From Planctomycetota bacterium (GTDB taxonomy: Bacteria; Planctomycetota; Phycisphaerae; Phycisphaerales; UBA1924): a stretch of DNA of 64,000 bases. Below the pieces are notes generated by a model, which saw nothing but the letters and a program-made list of their open reading frames with translations, was not told the origin of the DNA and made no database searches. Numbering within the stretch: position 1 is the stretch's first letter; each line of letters starts with the position of its first letter. Below are positions 44,522 through 52,714 of the stretch, piece after piece. The position numbers were made by a program, and so were the translations under genes. The stretch covers positions 62,001 to 126,000 of the forward strand of contig CAUJHH010000026.1 of assembly GCA_963204725.1 (NCBI GenBank), in the 5' to 3' direction.

Positions 44522-45816
44522 GTGGAACGCTCCCGCGCTTCTCCCTCGTCCTCGTCGTAGGTCGAAAGCAGCGAATCGATCACACCCTCATCCACATCGA
44601 CATCGCGGGCTGGCGGCACACTCGCCGACGCCGTGTCCGCGCGACTCTCCGAGCGGCCACCCGTCGATCCCGCGTTCTCTGTGGATCCGGCTGCCGGCGT
44701 CGTGCCGGTAACGAGGGAGTCGATGATCGATGTGTCGTGCCCCTTGGCCGGCGCGGTCGCCGCCGTCGGGAGCCGCTCCACCACCGCCGCGGCGGGCTGC
44801 TCGTCCTCTGTGGTCAGGAGTTGATCGATCAGTTGCTCACCGTCTTCGCCCTTGAGGAACGCCGCAGTCTCGCCGCCATGGGTGGCGCCGCTCGTCCCGA
44901 GCCGTTCCTGCTGGGCTTTGGCGACGATGTCCAGGAAGAGCTCTTCGAGCCGCTGACGCGGCTTCGCGACGCGGAGCACGCCCGTGCCCGACCGTCGGCG
45001 CAAGATCGCATCGATCTCGCTGACGGTGACGTCGTCGAGCGGCTCGGTCTCAATGGACATTCGGTCGGTCGCGGCAAGCAGTGAGTCGCACGTGCCCTCC
45101 GCACGGATCTTGCCCCCATACAGGATCACCATGCGATCGACGCAATCCTCGACATCCGCGAGCAAGTGGCTGGAGAGCAGAACGGTCTTGCCTCGTCGAC
45201 CCAGCTCGACGATCAGATCCTTCACTTGCTTGGTTCCGATCGGGTCCAAGCCGGTCGTCGGTTCGTCGAGGATGAGGAAGTCCGGATCGTTGATCAAGGC
45301 CTGAGCGATCCCGATCCGGCGCTGCATGCCTTTGGAGTATTCGCGGACCTGCCGGAACTGCGCCCCGGAGAGCCCCACCATCTCGAGGAGCTCCTCGATC
45401 CGGCGCATGCGTGTTCGACGCTCGATGCTGAAGAGTTTGCCGTAGTAGTCGAGGGTCTCACGCGCGTTCAGGAATGGGTAGAGGTATGACTCTTCCGGCA
45501 GATACCCGATTCGGCGCTTGGTCTCGACATCGGTCGGCGGACGGCCGAAGACCGCGAGGCGCCCGGATGTCGGCTTGAGCAGGCCGAGCATGAGCTTGAT
45601 CGTTGTGCTCTTGCCCGAACCGTTTGGGCCGAGCAGACCGAAGACCTCTCGCGGCCTGATCTCAAACGAGATCGTGTCCACGGCGCGGGCCCGGTCCCGC
45701 ATCCAGAAGTCCTTGAAGATTTTGGTCAGACCTTGGCATGCGACGACCGACGCACCGCCCCCGGAGGGAGCGATGCCACTGCGCGTTTCTGCCCCGATCG
45801 TCGAACCGATCGCCAT
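44518..45816 (-). CDS. ABC transporter ATP-binding protein with motif-bearing C-terminal tail
   Basis: Nucleotide-binding subunit for the coupled ABC-2 permease, 432 aa. The ATG at 45816 has GGAG 6 nt upstream. The NBD (about 25-255) is complete: Walker A LLGPNGSGKST near 62-72, signature YSKGMQRRIGIA near 160, Walker B FLILDEPTTGLDP near 182-194, and the His switch LLSSHLLADVED. After residue 310 comes an acidic, disordered-looking tail of about 120 residues. The tail carries the motif [LIV]ID[QS]L[LV][TS] three times, at 329-335, 364-370 and 412-418. Ordinary NBDs of this family are about 250-320 aa. Confidence 0.92.
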   Translation of the reverse strand: MAIGSTIGAETRSGIAPSGGGASVVACQGLTKIFKDFWMRDRARAVDTISFEIRPREVFGLLGPNGSGKSTTIKLMLGLLKPTSGRLAVFGRPPTDVETKRRIGYLPEESYLYPFLNARETLDYYGKLFSIERRTRMRRIEELLEMVGLSGAQFRQVREYSKGMQRRIGIAQALINDPDFLILDEPTTGLDPIGTKQVKDLIVELGRRGKTVLLSSHLLADVEDCVDRMVILYGGKIRAEGTCDSLLAATDRMSIETEPLDDVTVSEIDAILRRRSGTGVLRVAKPRQRLEELFLDIVAKAQQERLGTSGATHGGETAAFLKGEDGEQLIDQLLTTEDEQPAAAVVERLPTAATAPAKGHDTSIIDSLVTGTTPAAGSTENAGSTGGRSESRADTASASVPPARDVDVDEGVIDSLLSTYDEDEGEARERST

Positions 45817-45868
45817 GCGTCGCTCCATGCCGTCCGCACGCGCCGTTGCGCCCGCGCACAGCGAATCA

Positions 45869-47287
45869 CTACGTGGTCGGACGGACCCCGGACTCGGTGA
45901 GATACTTTTCCTTCTGCTGGCGGAGCCTGCGCTCCTGAGCCGCTCGCTCGGTGGAGAGCCGCTTGTACGCACGATCCAAGTCTTTGATGATCTGGGGATC
46001 CTGGCTGATGATGAGCTCGATGCCGCGTGCGCCAGAGGGGAGCATGAGGGTCTGCACGATGTCGCGGGCCTGAAGGCGCGCATAGGCGTCCAGCCACGAC
46101 TGGCGCAGGGTGAGGTCGGCGTTCTTCTCGAACTGGTCGGCACGAGCCCTGAACAGCGAATACTCGGCCCTGCGTGAGCTGACCTCTCGCGACGCATAGA
46201 GCCTCGCATCGCTCATGATTGAGCTCACCTCGCCCGCGAGTCGGATCTCCCGCTCGACACCGTCGATCTCGACCGGCCGCCCGTCCAGCACGGCGTGGAT
46301 GCGCGCCAAGATCGCGTCCGCGCCGGCGGAATCGCCACGCGCCAGCGCCAGTTCGTAGTCCGAGATCCAGGCCAGCAGCGGCTCGGCGGCCTCGCCCGCC
46401 ATCTCGCTCAGCGATTCGGCCGCCTCTCCGGCCGCCTGCTCCCGCGCTTTCGCGGCCTTCGATGCCGCCGACTCAACCTCGATGAATCGGGGCCGAACAT
46501 TGAGCGGCGGGATCTTGTCATCGAGATAGAGTCGCTCGAGCTCGACGCCGAGTCCGAGGTCGTCGATCATGGACTGCGCGAGTTCCTTCGCGACCGACGC
46601 GACGGAGCCCTGATCGTCCGATGACTGCTTGAGCAGCCGCTCGATCGGGGTCTGCGCGACGGCATGAACGATTCCTCGCGAGATCGCGGCGCGGAGGATC
46701 CGCTCCTCCTGGTCGGGCTGCACATTCTGTGCCCACTTGAGCGCATCCGATCGCCTGAATGTCGCGCGCCAGCGCGTGTGCGCGATATTGCTGTCTCCGG
46801 TGATCAGCGAGCCATCGATCCCGGGGCGCAGCACGTTCGTTGCCGGCAGCCGATCGATGGGCAGGTCGCGGCTCTTCTCCTGGACATAGGGCCAGAACTC
46901 CGAATCCAGCAGCAGCGGCTTGCCCGCTCGCTGCACCTTGACCATGTCGCCGAACGGATAGGGTGCGCTCGGCTGGAATCCGGGGGGGAGTTCCCCTCCG
47001 GACGCACGCCCGAAGAGCAATCGGATGCCGACCTCGCCCTCGCGTACCGACCGGAACCCCGAGAGCAGAAAGAGCGCGGCGATCACCACCATCGCGCCCT
47101 GCAGCAGATGGAACGTGATCTTCAGCGCGTCCGCCAGCGATTGATTGGCCGGATCCATCAGCGACGCGGTGGTCGCCGCCCCATCCTCGCCATCTCGCCG
47201 AAGCGTGACGGACGCAGCACGGCGCGCGGACGCGGGGACTCCCCCATCATCTACGGGATCCAGACCCTCTGGCAACTGGTCATTCAT
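45869..47287 (-). CDS. SPFH-domain protein (HflK-like)
   Basis: A 472 aa membrane protein of the SPFH/Band 7 superfamily. One membrane segment lies near residues 58-82. The SPFH domain follows with REGEVGIRLLFGRASGGELPPGFQPSAPYPFGD (about 84-116), the usual start of HflK-type domains. A long Ala/Glu/Arg-rich helical region (about 270-470) ends in a charged coiled coil (KRLSTERAAQERRLRQQKEK). In E. coli, HflK and HflC form a ring-shaped cage around the FtsH protease. Its ATG overlaps the stop of the HflC-like gene by 4 nt. ftsH is not in the window. Confidence 0.85.
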   Translation of the reverse strand: MNDQLPEGLDPVDDGGVPASARRAASVTLRRDGEDGAATTASLMDPANQSLADALKITFHLLQGAMVVIAALFLLSGFRSVREGEVGIRLLFGRASGGELPPGFQPSAPYPFGDMVKVQRAGKPLLLDSEFWPYVQEKSRDLPIDRLPATNVLRPGIDGSLITGDSNIAHTRWRATFRRSDALKWAQNVQPDQEERILRAAISRGIVHAVAQTPIERLLKQSSDDQGSVASVAKELAQSMIDDLGLGVELERLYLDDKIPPLNVRPRFIEVESAASKAAKAREQAAGEAAESLSEMAGEAAEPLLAWISDYELALARGDSAGADAILARIHAVLDGRPVEIDGVEREIRLAGEVSSIMSDARLYASREVSSRRAEYSLFRARADQFEKNADLTLRQSWLDAYARLQARDIVQTLMLPSGARGIELIISQDPQIIKDLDRAYKRLSTERAAQERRLRQQKEKYLTESGVRPTT

Positions 47288-48348
47288 CGCCCACCCCCGC
47301 GCGGAGCGTCTTCGACCATTCCCACGGGCGTGCCGGCGTCATCCTTCGAGTCCGCGGCCTCGCTCTCGACCACCGTCCGCAGCCACTCCGGGCTGAATCC
47401 GGACGCCGGGATCTCGCCTCGCTTCAATCCGTTGAAGAGGTCGGGGCGGAACAGGTCAAAGCCGGGCATGGAGGTCGGGAAGACCAGCGTGAGCCGGCGG
47501 CTCATCACGGTCGCCATGAACTCCACGTTGCGCAGAAAGATCGCCAACTCCGGATATGCGTTCATCTTCTCGAGGTACTTGGCTCCCTCGATATCGCCCT
47601 GCGTCCGGATCTCTTCGGCCCGAGCGCTCGCGAACGCCTTGATGGTCTCGGCCTTTGCCGTTGCAGAACTCCGGATCGCAGCGGCAGAGCTCATGCCCTG
47701 GGCCTCGATCTCTTTCACCAGACGATCGCGGTCCGCAGCCATGCGGTCGAACACCGCGGTGGTCGTTTCCTCGGGCAACACGACCCGATTAATGCCGACG
47801 GAATTCACAACGATGCCCGAGCTGTCAAGCGACTGCCCGCCCGTGCCTCCGCCGGTCATGGCTGTGAGCACGCGAGACTCGAGCTCTGGCAGCTTGGAGC
47901 TTCCCTCGCTGGTGAACAGTTCTTCCATGCGGTATCGGCTCGTTTCGCTCAGGCCACTGCGGAGAGCCGAACGGAGGATCTCTTCCGCGCGACGGTAGTG
48001 GTCGGCCTCGCGCTCGCCAGCGTTGGAGAACCTCTGGTAGAACGCGAGCGGGTCGCGCACGCTCCAGGTCACGAACGCTTCGACGACGATCTGCCGATCG
48101 TCTGCGGTCTGCTGCGTCTCACTCCGTGCCTGGAGGAATCGCACGCGCGTGTCGTACTTGGTGACCGACTGGATGGGGTACGGCGCCTTGAAATGCAAGC
48201 CCGCCTGCGTGATGGTCGAATTGTCCCCCGCCTCTCCGAAAGTGGTGACAACCGCCACTTCGGTGAATCGGAGGGAGTAGGTCACCATGCGCGACAAGAG
48301 CGCCACGAGTACCGCCGCCGCCACGACAATCATCAGCTGAACCTTCAC
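47284..48348 (-). CDS. SPFH-domain protein (HflC-like)
   Basis: A 354 aa protein of the HflC type. The GTG start at 48348 has GAGGAG 6 nt upstream and opens into the anchor MKVQLMIVVAAAVLVALLSRM; an in-frame GTG at 48384 lacks a ribosome-binding site. The SPFH domain starts at FTEVAVVTTFGEAGDNSTITQAGLHFKAPYPIQSV, with LQARSETQQTADDRQIVVEAFVTWSV following, both typical of HflC. The Ala/Glu-rich stalk (about 215-270) contains SSATAKAETIKAFASARAEEIR. It overlaps the HflK-like gene downstream by 4 nt, matching the usual pairing. Confidence 0.88.
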   Translation of the reverse strand: MKVQLMIVVAAAVLVALLSRMVTYSLRFTEVAVVTTFGEAGDNSTITQAGLHFKAPYPIQSVTKYDTRVRFLQARSETQQTADDRQIVVEAFVTWSVRDPLAFYQRFSNAGEREADHYRRAEEILRSALRSGLSETSRYRMEELFTSEGSSKLPELESRVLTAMTGGGTGGQSLDSSGIVVNSVGINRVVLPEETTTAVFDRMAADRDRLVKEIEAQGMSSAAAIRSSATAKAETIKAFASARAEEIRTQGDIEGAKYLEKMNAYPELAIFLRNVEFMATVMSRRLTLVFPTSMPGFDLFRPDLFNGLKRGEIPASGFSPEWLRTVVESEAADSKDDAGTPVGMVEDAPRGGGR

Positions 48349-48419
48349 CTTCGGCTCCTCTTGCCGCGTGACGCTCTCGCGCACGCGATCGATTCAAGTC
48401 TCGAACACCCGCCCCGGGA

Positions 48420-50501
48420 TCATTCCTCGTTGTCCGCCGAGTCCTTTGGATCGAACACGTTCACGCCCGTGTCCTTGTCCTCGAGTTGCATCCGCATCAC
48501 CACGTCCGGGGAAGTGATGTAAGTCCTGGCATCCTGCATCGCCAACTTGAGCGCGTCGAAGTACAGGCCCGCCTGATAGATCGCCGGCGCCGCGGCGTAG
48601 GCGATGGACTGCCCGCGATACCTGGCGGCGCGGCCGCGTTCGGCCATGTGCTTGGTCCAGCGCATGGCTCGCGCCTCGTGGATCGATGCCGCCGCGCTGC
48701 CGCCAGCGCGGTCGAGCAGCGCCTCGATCTCCGCTTCCTTGACAACCAGTGTTTCCACAGCGGTTCCGGAGCGACGGAGGCCCTCGAGTTCCAGAAGGGC
48801 CGCCGCGATCGAATCGGCCAGGTCCACGCCTCCGACCACCTGTGTCAAAGTCTGGATAGCGTCGGCTCGGGCCGAATCCAGACGAGCCTGCGCTCGCTGC
48901 TCGGCCTTGACCACACCCTCGTAGTTTGCCGCGACTTTCCGGGGCGGATGCACACCCTCGATCCCAACGAAGACCACCTCGACACCCGCGTCGATCGCGT
49001 TGAACGCGTCCGTGATCTCGATCCTGAGCGCCTCGGAGATCTCAACCCGGCGCGGCCCCAGGAGATCCTCAAGAGCCATTCCCGCGAGATACCGCATCGC
49101 CTCGCGCTGGCCGACCGCCTTCAGGATCTGCTCGCGTGTATCCGGCGATGCGGCCAGACGATCGAACTTGTCCACGCTCGAGACCACGAAGTGCATCGGA
49201 ATCTCTGCGGCGACGATGGCGACATCCCGCTTCCCTTCAGTGCCGCCCCGGGCCGATGCCTGCACAACGGTGTAGATCTCCTCGGTCGCGTGGTCGTTGG
49301 TCCAGAGGATCGGCCCCGCTCCTCCCGGCGGAGGCGTCCCCAGATTGATCACGCGAGCCCCCGTCGTCGTGCGGCTCCGAGCGATGACGGTTCCATCCGT
49401 CCCGCGCTCGAGATACTCAGGGATCTCGACTCGCTCGATCGGCCAGGGCAGCTTGAAGTGGAGCCCGGGGCCAATGTCCTCTCGCGCGATGCTGCCAAAT
49501 CGCAGCACCATGCCCCGCTGGTGGGGCTGGAGCACCACAACTGCCGACAACGCCCACACGATCAGTGCTGTCATCGCGACCAGCCGCCAGAACGAGCGGC
49601 TGAGCAGCTGGTACAGCCATCCGCGCTGCACATTGAACCCGAGCTGATAGTCAAGAGCCCCGCCGATTGAGCGAACAACCCGATCGGGAGCCGCGACGAA
49701 TCGGAGGGTGAGCGAATCGATCGCAAGTCGCGGGGCTTCTCCAGCCCGGCGAGGCCGATAGATCTCCAGGAGGAACGAGACGAACGCCTCGACTCCGAAG
49801 TAAATCATGATGATTGGGAAGCCGGGGACAAGCAGACGCAGGACCGTGTCCGGGCCCGCCTTGTCAACAAACAGCCCGATCGCGATGGCGAGCCCCGATA
49901 GGGCGGCACAGACCGCGTACGCGGCACCCGCCCGGAGATAGATCCAGGTGGGCTGCTTGGCCATGCCGGAGACAAATCTCGCGAAAATGAACCCCACAAA
50001 GGCGACAGCGAGCCCGACCGCCGTTCCCCACCCAGCGAGGCGAGAGAGGGGCGAGGCCGCTGGATCGGTCACCTTTGACACGGCGGTCATATATGTGTCG
50101 ACGCCTGAGAATCGCCACAGTCCGACACCAACCAGGAGAAGAATGATGACCACGCTCCAAGCGGGCATCACGAACCGGTTGACAACTCCAAGCCGCTTGG
50201 CCGCGACGCGCAATTCAGAAGCCGAGTCCTGGAAAACGCTTGCGCCGGCGGCTCCGGATTGCTCGAACTGGTCGGCCTCAATGGCTTCGATCCGCTCGCG
50301 AACGTGCTGATCGTACACGATGATGAGGAACAACCAGACCGGCACGCCGATCGCGATCAGCAGTGCGGCCGAGAGCCCGAAGTTGTTCCCAGACAACCCT
50401 CCGTAGATCGCCACGCACACCGCCATGAGCGTCTGGAGCACAATGCCTAAGACACTGACATTGCGTGCTTTGCGATACGAGAGATAATCCGCTTTGCTCA
50501 T
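48420..50501 (-). CDS. Polytopic SPFH-domain protein
   Basis: A 693 aa protein that heads the SPFH series. The N-terminal 290 residues hold about 7 hydrophobic segments (for example near 15-33, 40-62, 110-128, 155-178, 190-212, 222-242), unlike ordinary HflK with one anchor. A further membrane segment lies near 303-325. Next is an HflK-type SPFH domain (VVVLQPHQRGMVLRFGSIA, then GPGLHFKLPWPIERVEI, about 325-370). A stalk with AQARLDSARADAIQTL follows. It lies 71 bp upstream of the HflC-like gene. The domain call is firm; the polytopic fusion is the odd feature. Confidence 0.85.
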   Translation of the reverse strand: MSKADYLSYRKARNVSVLGIVLQTLMAVCVAIYGGLSGNNFGLSAALLIAIGVPVWLFLIIVYDQHVRERIEAIEADQFEQSGAAGASVFQDSASELRVAAKRLGVVNRFVMPAWSVVIILLLVGVGLWRFSGVDTYMTAVSKVTDPAASPLSRLAGWGTAVGLAVAFVGFIFARFVSGMAKQPTWIYLRAGAAYAVCAALSGLAIAIGLFVDKAGPDTVLRLLVPGFPIIMIYFGVEAFVSFLLEIYRPRRAGEAPRLAIDSLTLRFVAAPDRVVRSIGGALDYQLGFNVQRGWLYQLLSRSFWRLVAMTALIVWALSAVVVLQPHQRGMVLRFGSIAREDIGPGLHFKLPWPIERVEIPEYLERGTDGTVIARSRTTTGARVINLGTPPPGGAGPILWTNDHATEEIYTVVQASARGGTEGKRDVAIVAAEIPMHFVVSSVDKFDRLAASPDTREQILKAVGQREAMRYLAGMALEDLLGPRRVEISEALRIEITDAFNAIDAGVEVVFVGIEGVHPPRKVAANYEGVVKAEQRAQARLDSARADAIQTLTQVVGGVDLADSIAAALLELEGLRRSGTAVETLVVKEAEIEALLDRAGGSAAASIHEARAMRWTKHMAERGRAARYRGQSIAYAAAPAIYQAGLYFDALKLAMQDARTYITSPDVVMRMQLEDKDTGVNVFDPKDSADNEE

Positions 50502-50858
50502 GAACGTCTCGCAGTTTCAGGGGATGGGCGGCGCGCGGTCGATATCTTCCGCCCCGACGCTCGAACGCTCGGTCTTGAAGGGGGTCTATTCTGGCAGTCC
50601 TTGTGCGGGGTGTCCACCCCACAATCCGGAACCTTCGCCCGTCCATGCCTCGACTGGGCGCGCACCTTCTGCGCCTGGGCTCCCTCTCCTGGAGCGCGAT
50701 GGCGCGAACTCGCGTGCACGGATTGAAGTACGAGAGCCGAACTCCTATGTTCGCCACGCCCGTACGAGATTCTCAAGAAGCACGTTGACTGCGCCCTTCC
50801 ATGCACGGCCGTTTCGGTACCCGAAGCGTCCCAAAGGCTCTGACGAACACCGAACACC
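50502..50858. other. Divergent intergenic region between SPFH and ABC permease genes
   Basis: A 357-bp gap. Short open frames exist but none has a ribosome-binding site or recognisable product. Seen are a TATTCT -10-like hexamer near 50589 and a short inverted repeat GGGGTG/CACCCC near 50610. Promoters for both flanking units are expected here. Confidence 0.5.
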
Positions 50859-52214
50859 ATGATCGCTTCCGTCCCCATCATCGCGCGCAACGCCTTCATC
50901 GAGAGCATCCGCCAGCCGATTTTCATCATCATCGTGCTCGGCGTGGGGGTGCTCGAGATGCTCAATGTGTGGAGTGCCGCGTACTCCATGGGATATTCCG
51001 ACACCGCCGAGGTCTCCGGCGACAACAAGATCATGCTCGACATCGGCCTCTCGACGATCTTCGTCGCGGGCATGCTTCTGGCCGCTTTCACCGCGACCGC
51101 TGTGATCTCGAAGGAGATCGACGCAAAGACGGTCCTCACCGTGGTCAGCAAGCCGGTGCCGCGCTTTGCCGTCATTCTGGGCAAGTTCTTCGGTGTTGCG
51201 GGTGCAATCTCGCTTGCCACCATCTGCATGGTGACCTTCCTGCTGATGTGCGTGCGCCACGGCGTCATGTCCACGGCCGTCGACACGCTCGACGGCCCGG
51301 TGCTGACGTTCACGCTCGGGGCCGTGCTGCTTGCGGTTGTGGTCGGGTCTGTCTGCAACTTCCTCTACGGCTGGTCGTTCCCTCAAACCACGTTCCTCGT
51401 CCTGACGCCGGCTCTGGTTGTCGCGTACGTCGCCGTGCTCTTCGTGAGCAAGGGATGGGACTTCCAGCCGCCAACCAAGGATTTCAAGCCACAAGTCACG
51501 CTCGCGTGCAGCGCGATGCTCTTCGCGTTGCTCGTGCTCACGTCGGTCGCTGTCGCAGCGTCGACCCGCCTCGGTCAGGTCATGACGATCACCGCCTGCG
51601 CTGGCGTGTTCCTATTTGGGCTGCTCGCGAACCATCTGATCGGCCGCCACGCCTATCAGAACGAGCCGGTCGCTCGCATCGCGTCCGCAGAAGCCGCGAC
51701 TCCCTCAGAGGAATCGTTCACCAAACCCGGCGACACCTACAACCTCACGTTGGACACGCCGCCGACCCGTCACATCGCACCCGGCGCCTCGATCTATTAC
51801 GGCGACAACCCGAACGGTTTCCGTCTGGCGGTCGCGCCATCGGGCCGCTTCGAGGGCGACCCGACATCGCGCGCCGACGCGATGTCGCCAAACGCCGAGC
51901 CCTGCATCATTCTTGTGTCGGTGAACAACAGCGTGGCCACAATCCGGCAAGCCGGGCGATCCCCCGTTCGGACCGATCGCCCCCCTCGAGTCAATGACTT
52001 TCTCTTTCTCCGCCCCACCACCGTCAATCGGCCGGCCATCGCCGCGTGGGCGGTGATCCCGAATATGCACGCGTACTGGCTGCTGGACGCGATCACCCAA
52101 AATCACAAGATCCCGGCATCGCACGTGGGGCTCATCGCGCTGTACTCTTGTTCGCAGATGGGTGCCATGCTCGCACTCGCAACGCTGCTCTTCCAACGCC
52201 GGGACGTCGGCTGA
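50859..52214 (+). CDS. ABC-2-type transporter permease (second paralogue)
   Basis: A 451 aa ABC exporter permease. Predicted helices lie near 20-42, 62-85, 112-135, 150-172, 182-202, 218-240 and 248-265, then one near the C-terminus. The cytoplasmic loop TAVISKEIDAKTVLTVVSKPVPR near 83-105 matches TVTGEQRDKVIWQTVTKPVAS of the permease at 42581. A hydrophilic domain of about 140 residues (275-415) lies before the last helix. No ATPase gene accompanies it, so it may use the ATPase at 44518 or act with an ATPase elsewhere. It is divergent from the SPFH series. Confidence 0.82.
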   Translation: MIASVPIIARNAFIESIRQPIFIIIVLGVGVLEMLNVWSAAYSMGYSDTAEVSGDNKIMLDIGLSTIFVAGMLLAAFTATAVISKEIDAKTVLTVVSKPVPRFAVILGKFFGVAGAISLATICMVTFLLMCVRHGVMSTAVDTLDGPVLTFTLGAVLLAVVVGSVCNFLYGWSFPQTTFLVLTPALVVAYVAVLFVSKGWDFQPPTKDFKPQVTLACSAMLFALLVLTSVAVAASTRLGQVMTITACAGVFLFGLLANHLIGRHAYQNEPVARIASAEAATPSEESFTKPGDTYNLTLDTPPTRHIAPGASIYYGDNPNGFRLAVAPSGRFEGDPTSRADAMSPNAEPCIILVSVNNSVATIRQAGRSPVRTDRPPRVNDFLFLRPTTVNRPAIAAWAVIPNMHAYWLLDAITQNHKIPASHVGLIALYSCSQMGAMLALATLLFQRRDVG

Positions 52215-52241
52215 CAGCCGAGAAACGACGCGATCTTCCGC

Positions 52242-52270
52242 TTGGGCCAGAGCCGCCGATCTGCTATCAT
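52242..52270 (+). promoter_or_regulatory. Sigma70-type promoter
   Basis: TTGGGC (52242-52247), a 17-bp spacer, then TATCAT (52265-52270), 48 bp before the ATG at 52319, which has GAGGT 8 nt upstream. Confidence 0.55.
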
Positions 52271-52318
52271 TCCCTGTCGGCGTGGATGGCTTTCGCGCCC
52301 ATTGTTGAGGTAATACAC

Positions 52319-52621
52319 ATGTCCCAAGGCAGATCCTCGCTCCTCTCAGACAGCGGCATTGATTCCATCGGTAAGTCCAAAGGAAGCAAAGCGTCCAAGG
52401 GGCCGGGCATGGACACCATGGCGATGCTGAAACTCGGCATCGGTGGTGTGGCCCTTCTTGCGGGCGTTTTCTTGATCCTCCGCAGTCTCGGCATGTTCCA
52501 GCCGAATCAATACGGTCCCGAACTCCCGGCTGCGGAAGCCCAGCAGATCGAAGAGCAGCGCGAGGCCGAGAAGAAGGAATTCCTCGAACTCAACAAGAAC
52601 GTCACCATCGGCGGAGCGTGA
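52319..52621 (+). CDS. Small single-pass membrane protein
   Basis: A 100 aa protein of unknown function. The N-terminal 36 residues are Ser/Lys/Gly-rich. One membrane helix (about 38-58, MLKLGIGGVALLAGVFLIL) follows, then a charged C-terminus with EAQQIEEQREAEKKEFLEL, a likely short coiled coil. Start is well supported by GAGGT. It has its own promoter and is followed by a strong terminator. I recognise no family. Confidence 0.7.
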   Translation: MSQGRSSLLSDSGIDSIGKSKGSKASKGPGMDTMAMLKLGIGGVALLAGVFLILRSLGMFQPNQYGPELPAAEAQQIEEQREAEKKEFLELNKNVTIGGA

Positions 52622-52659
52622 TCGTTCCGCGACACGACTGACTGTTTGACGAACGACTC

Positions 52660-52695
52660 ACGACCCATCGGCCCACCCGATGGGTCGTTGCCATT
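52660..52695. terminator. Terminator between convergent genes
   Basis: A 12-bp perfect stem (52660-52671 with 52677-52688; arm ACGACCCATCGG), 5-nt loop CCCAC, followed by TGCCATTT on the plus strand. It lies between the small membrane protein and the convergent glycosyltransferase. Confidence 0.75.
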
Positions 52696-52714
52696 TGGGG
52701 TCCGAGCCGCGCGT

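Noticed and set aside
50494-50862. Possible small gene between the SPFH genes and the divergent permease
   Set aside because: No ribosome-binding site, composition unlike a folded protein, and it overlaps the starts of both neighbours. Kept only as an intergenic region.
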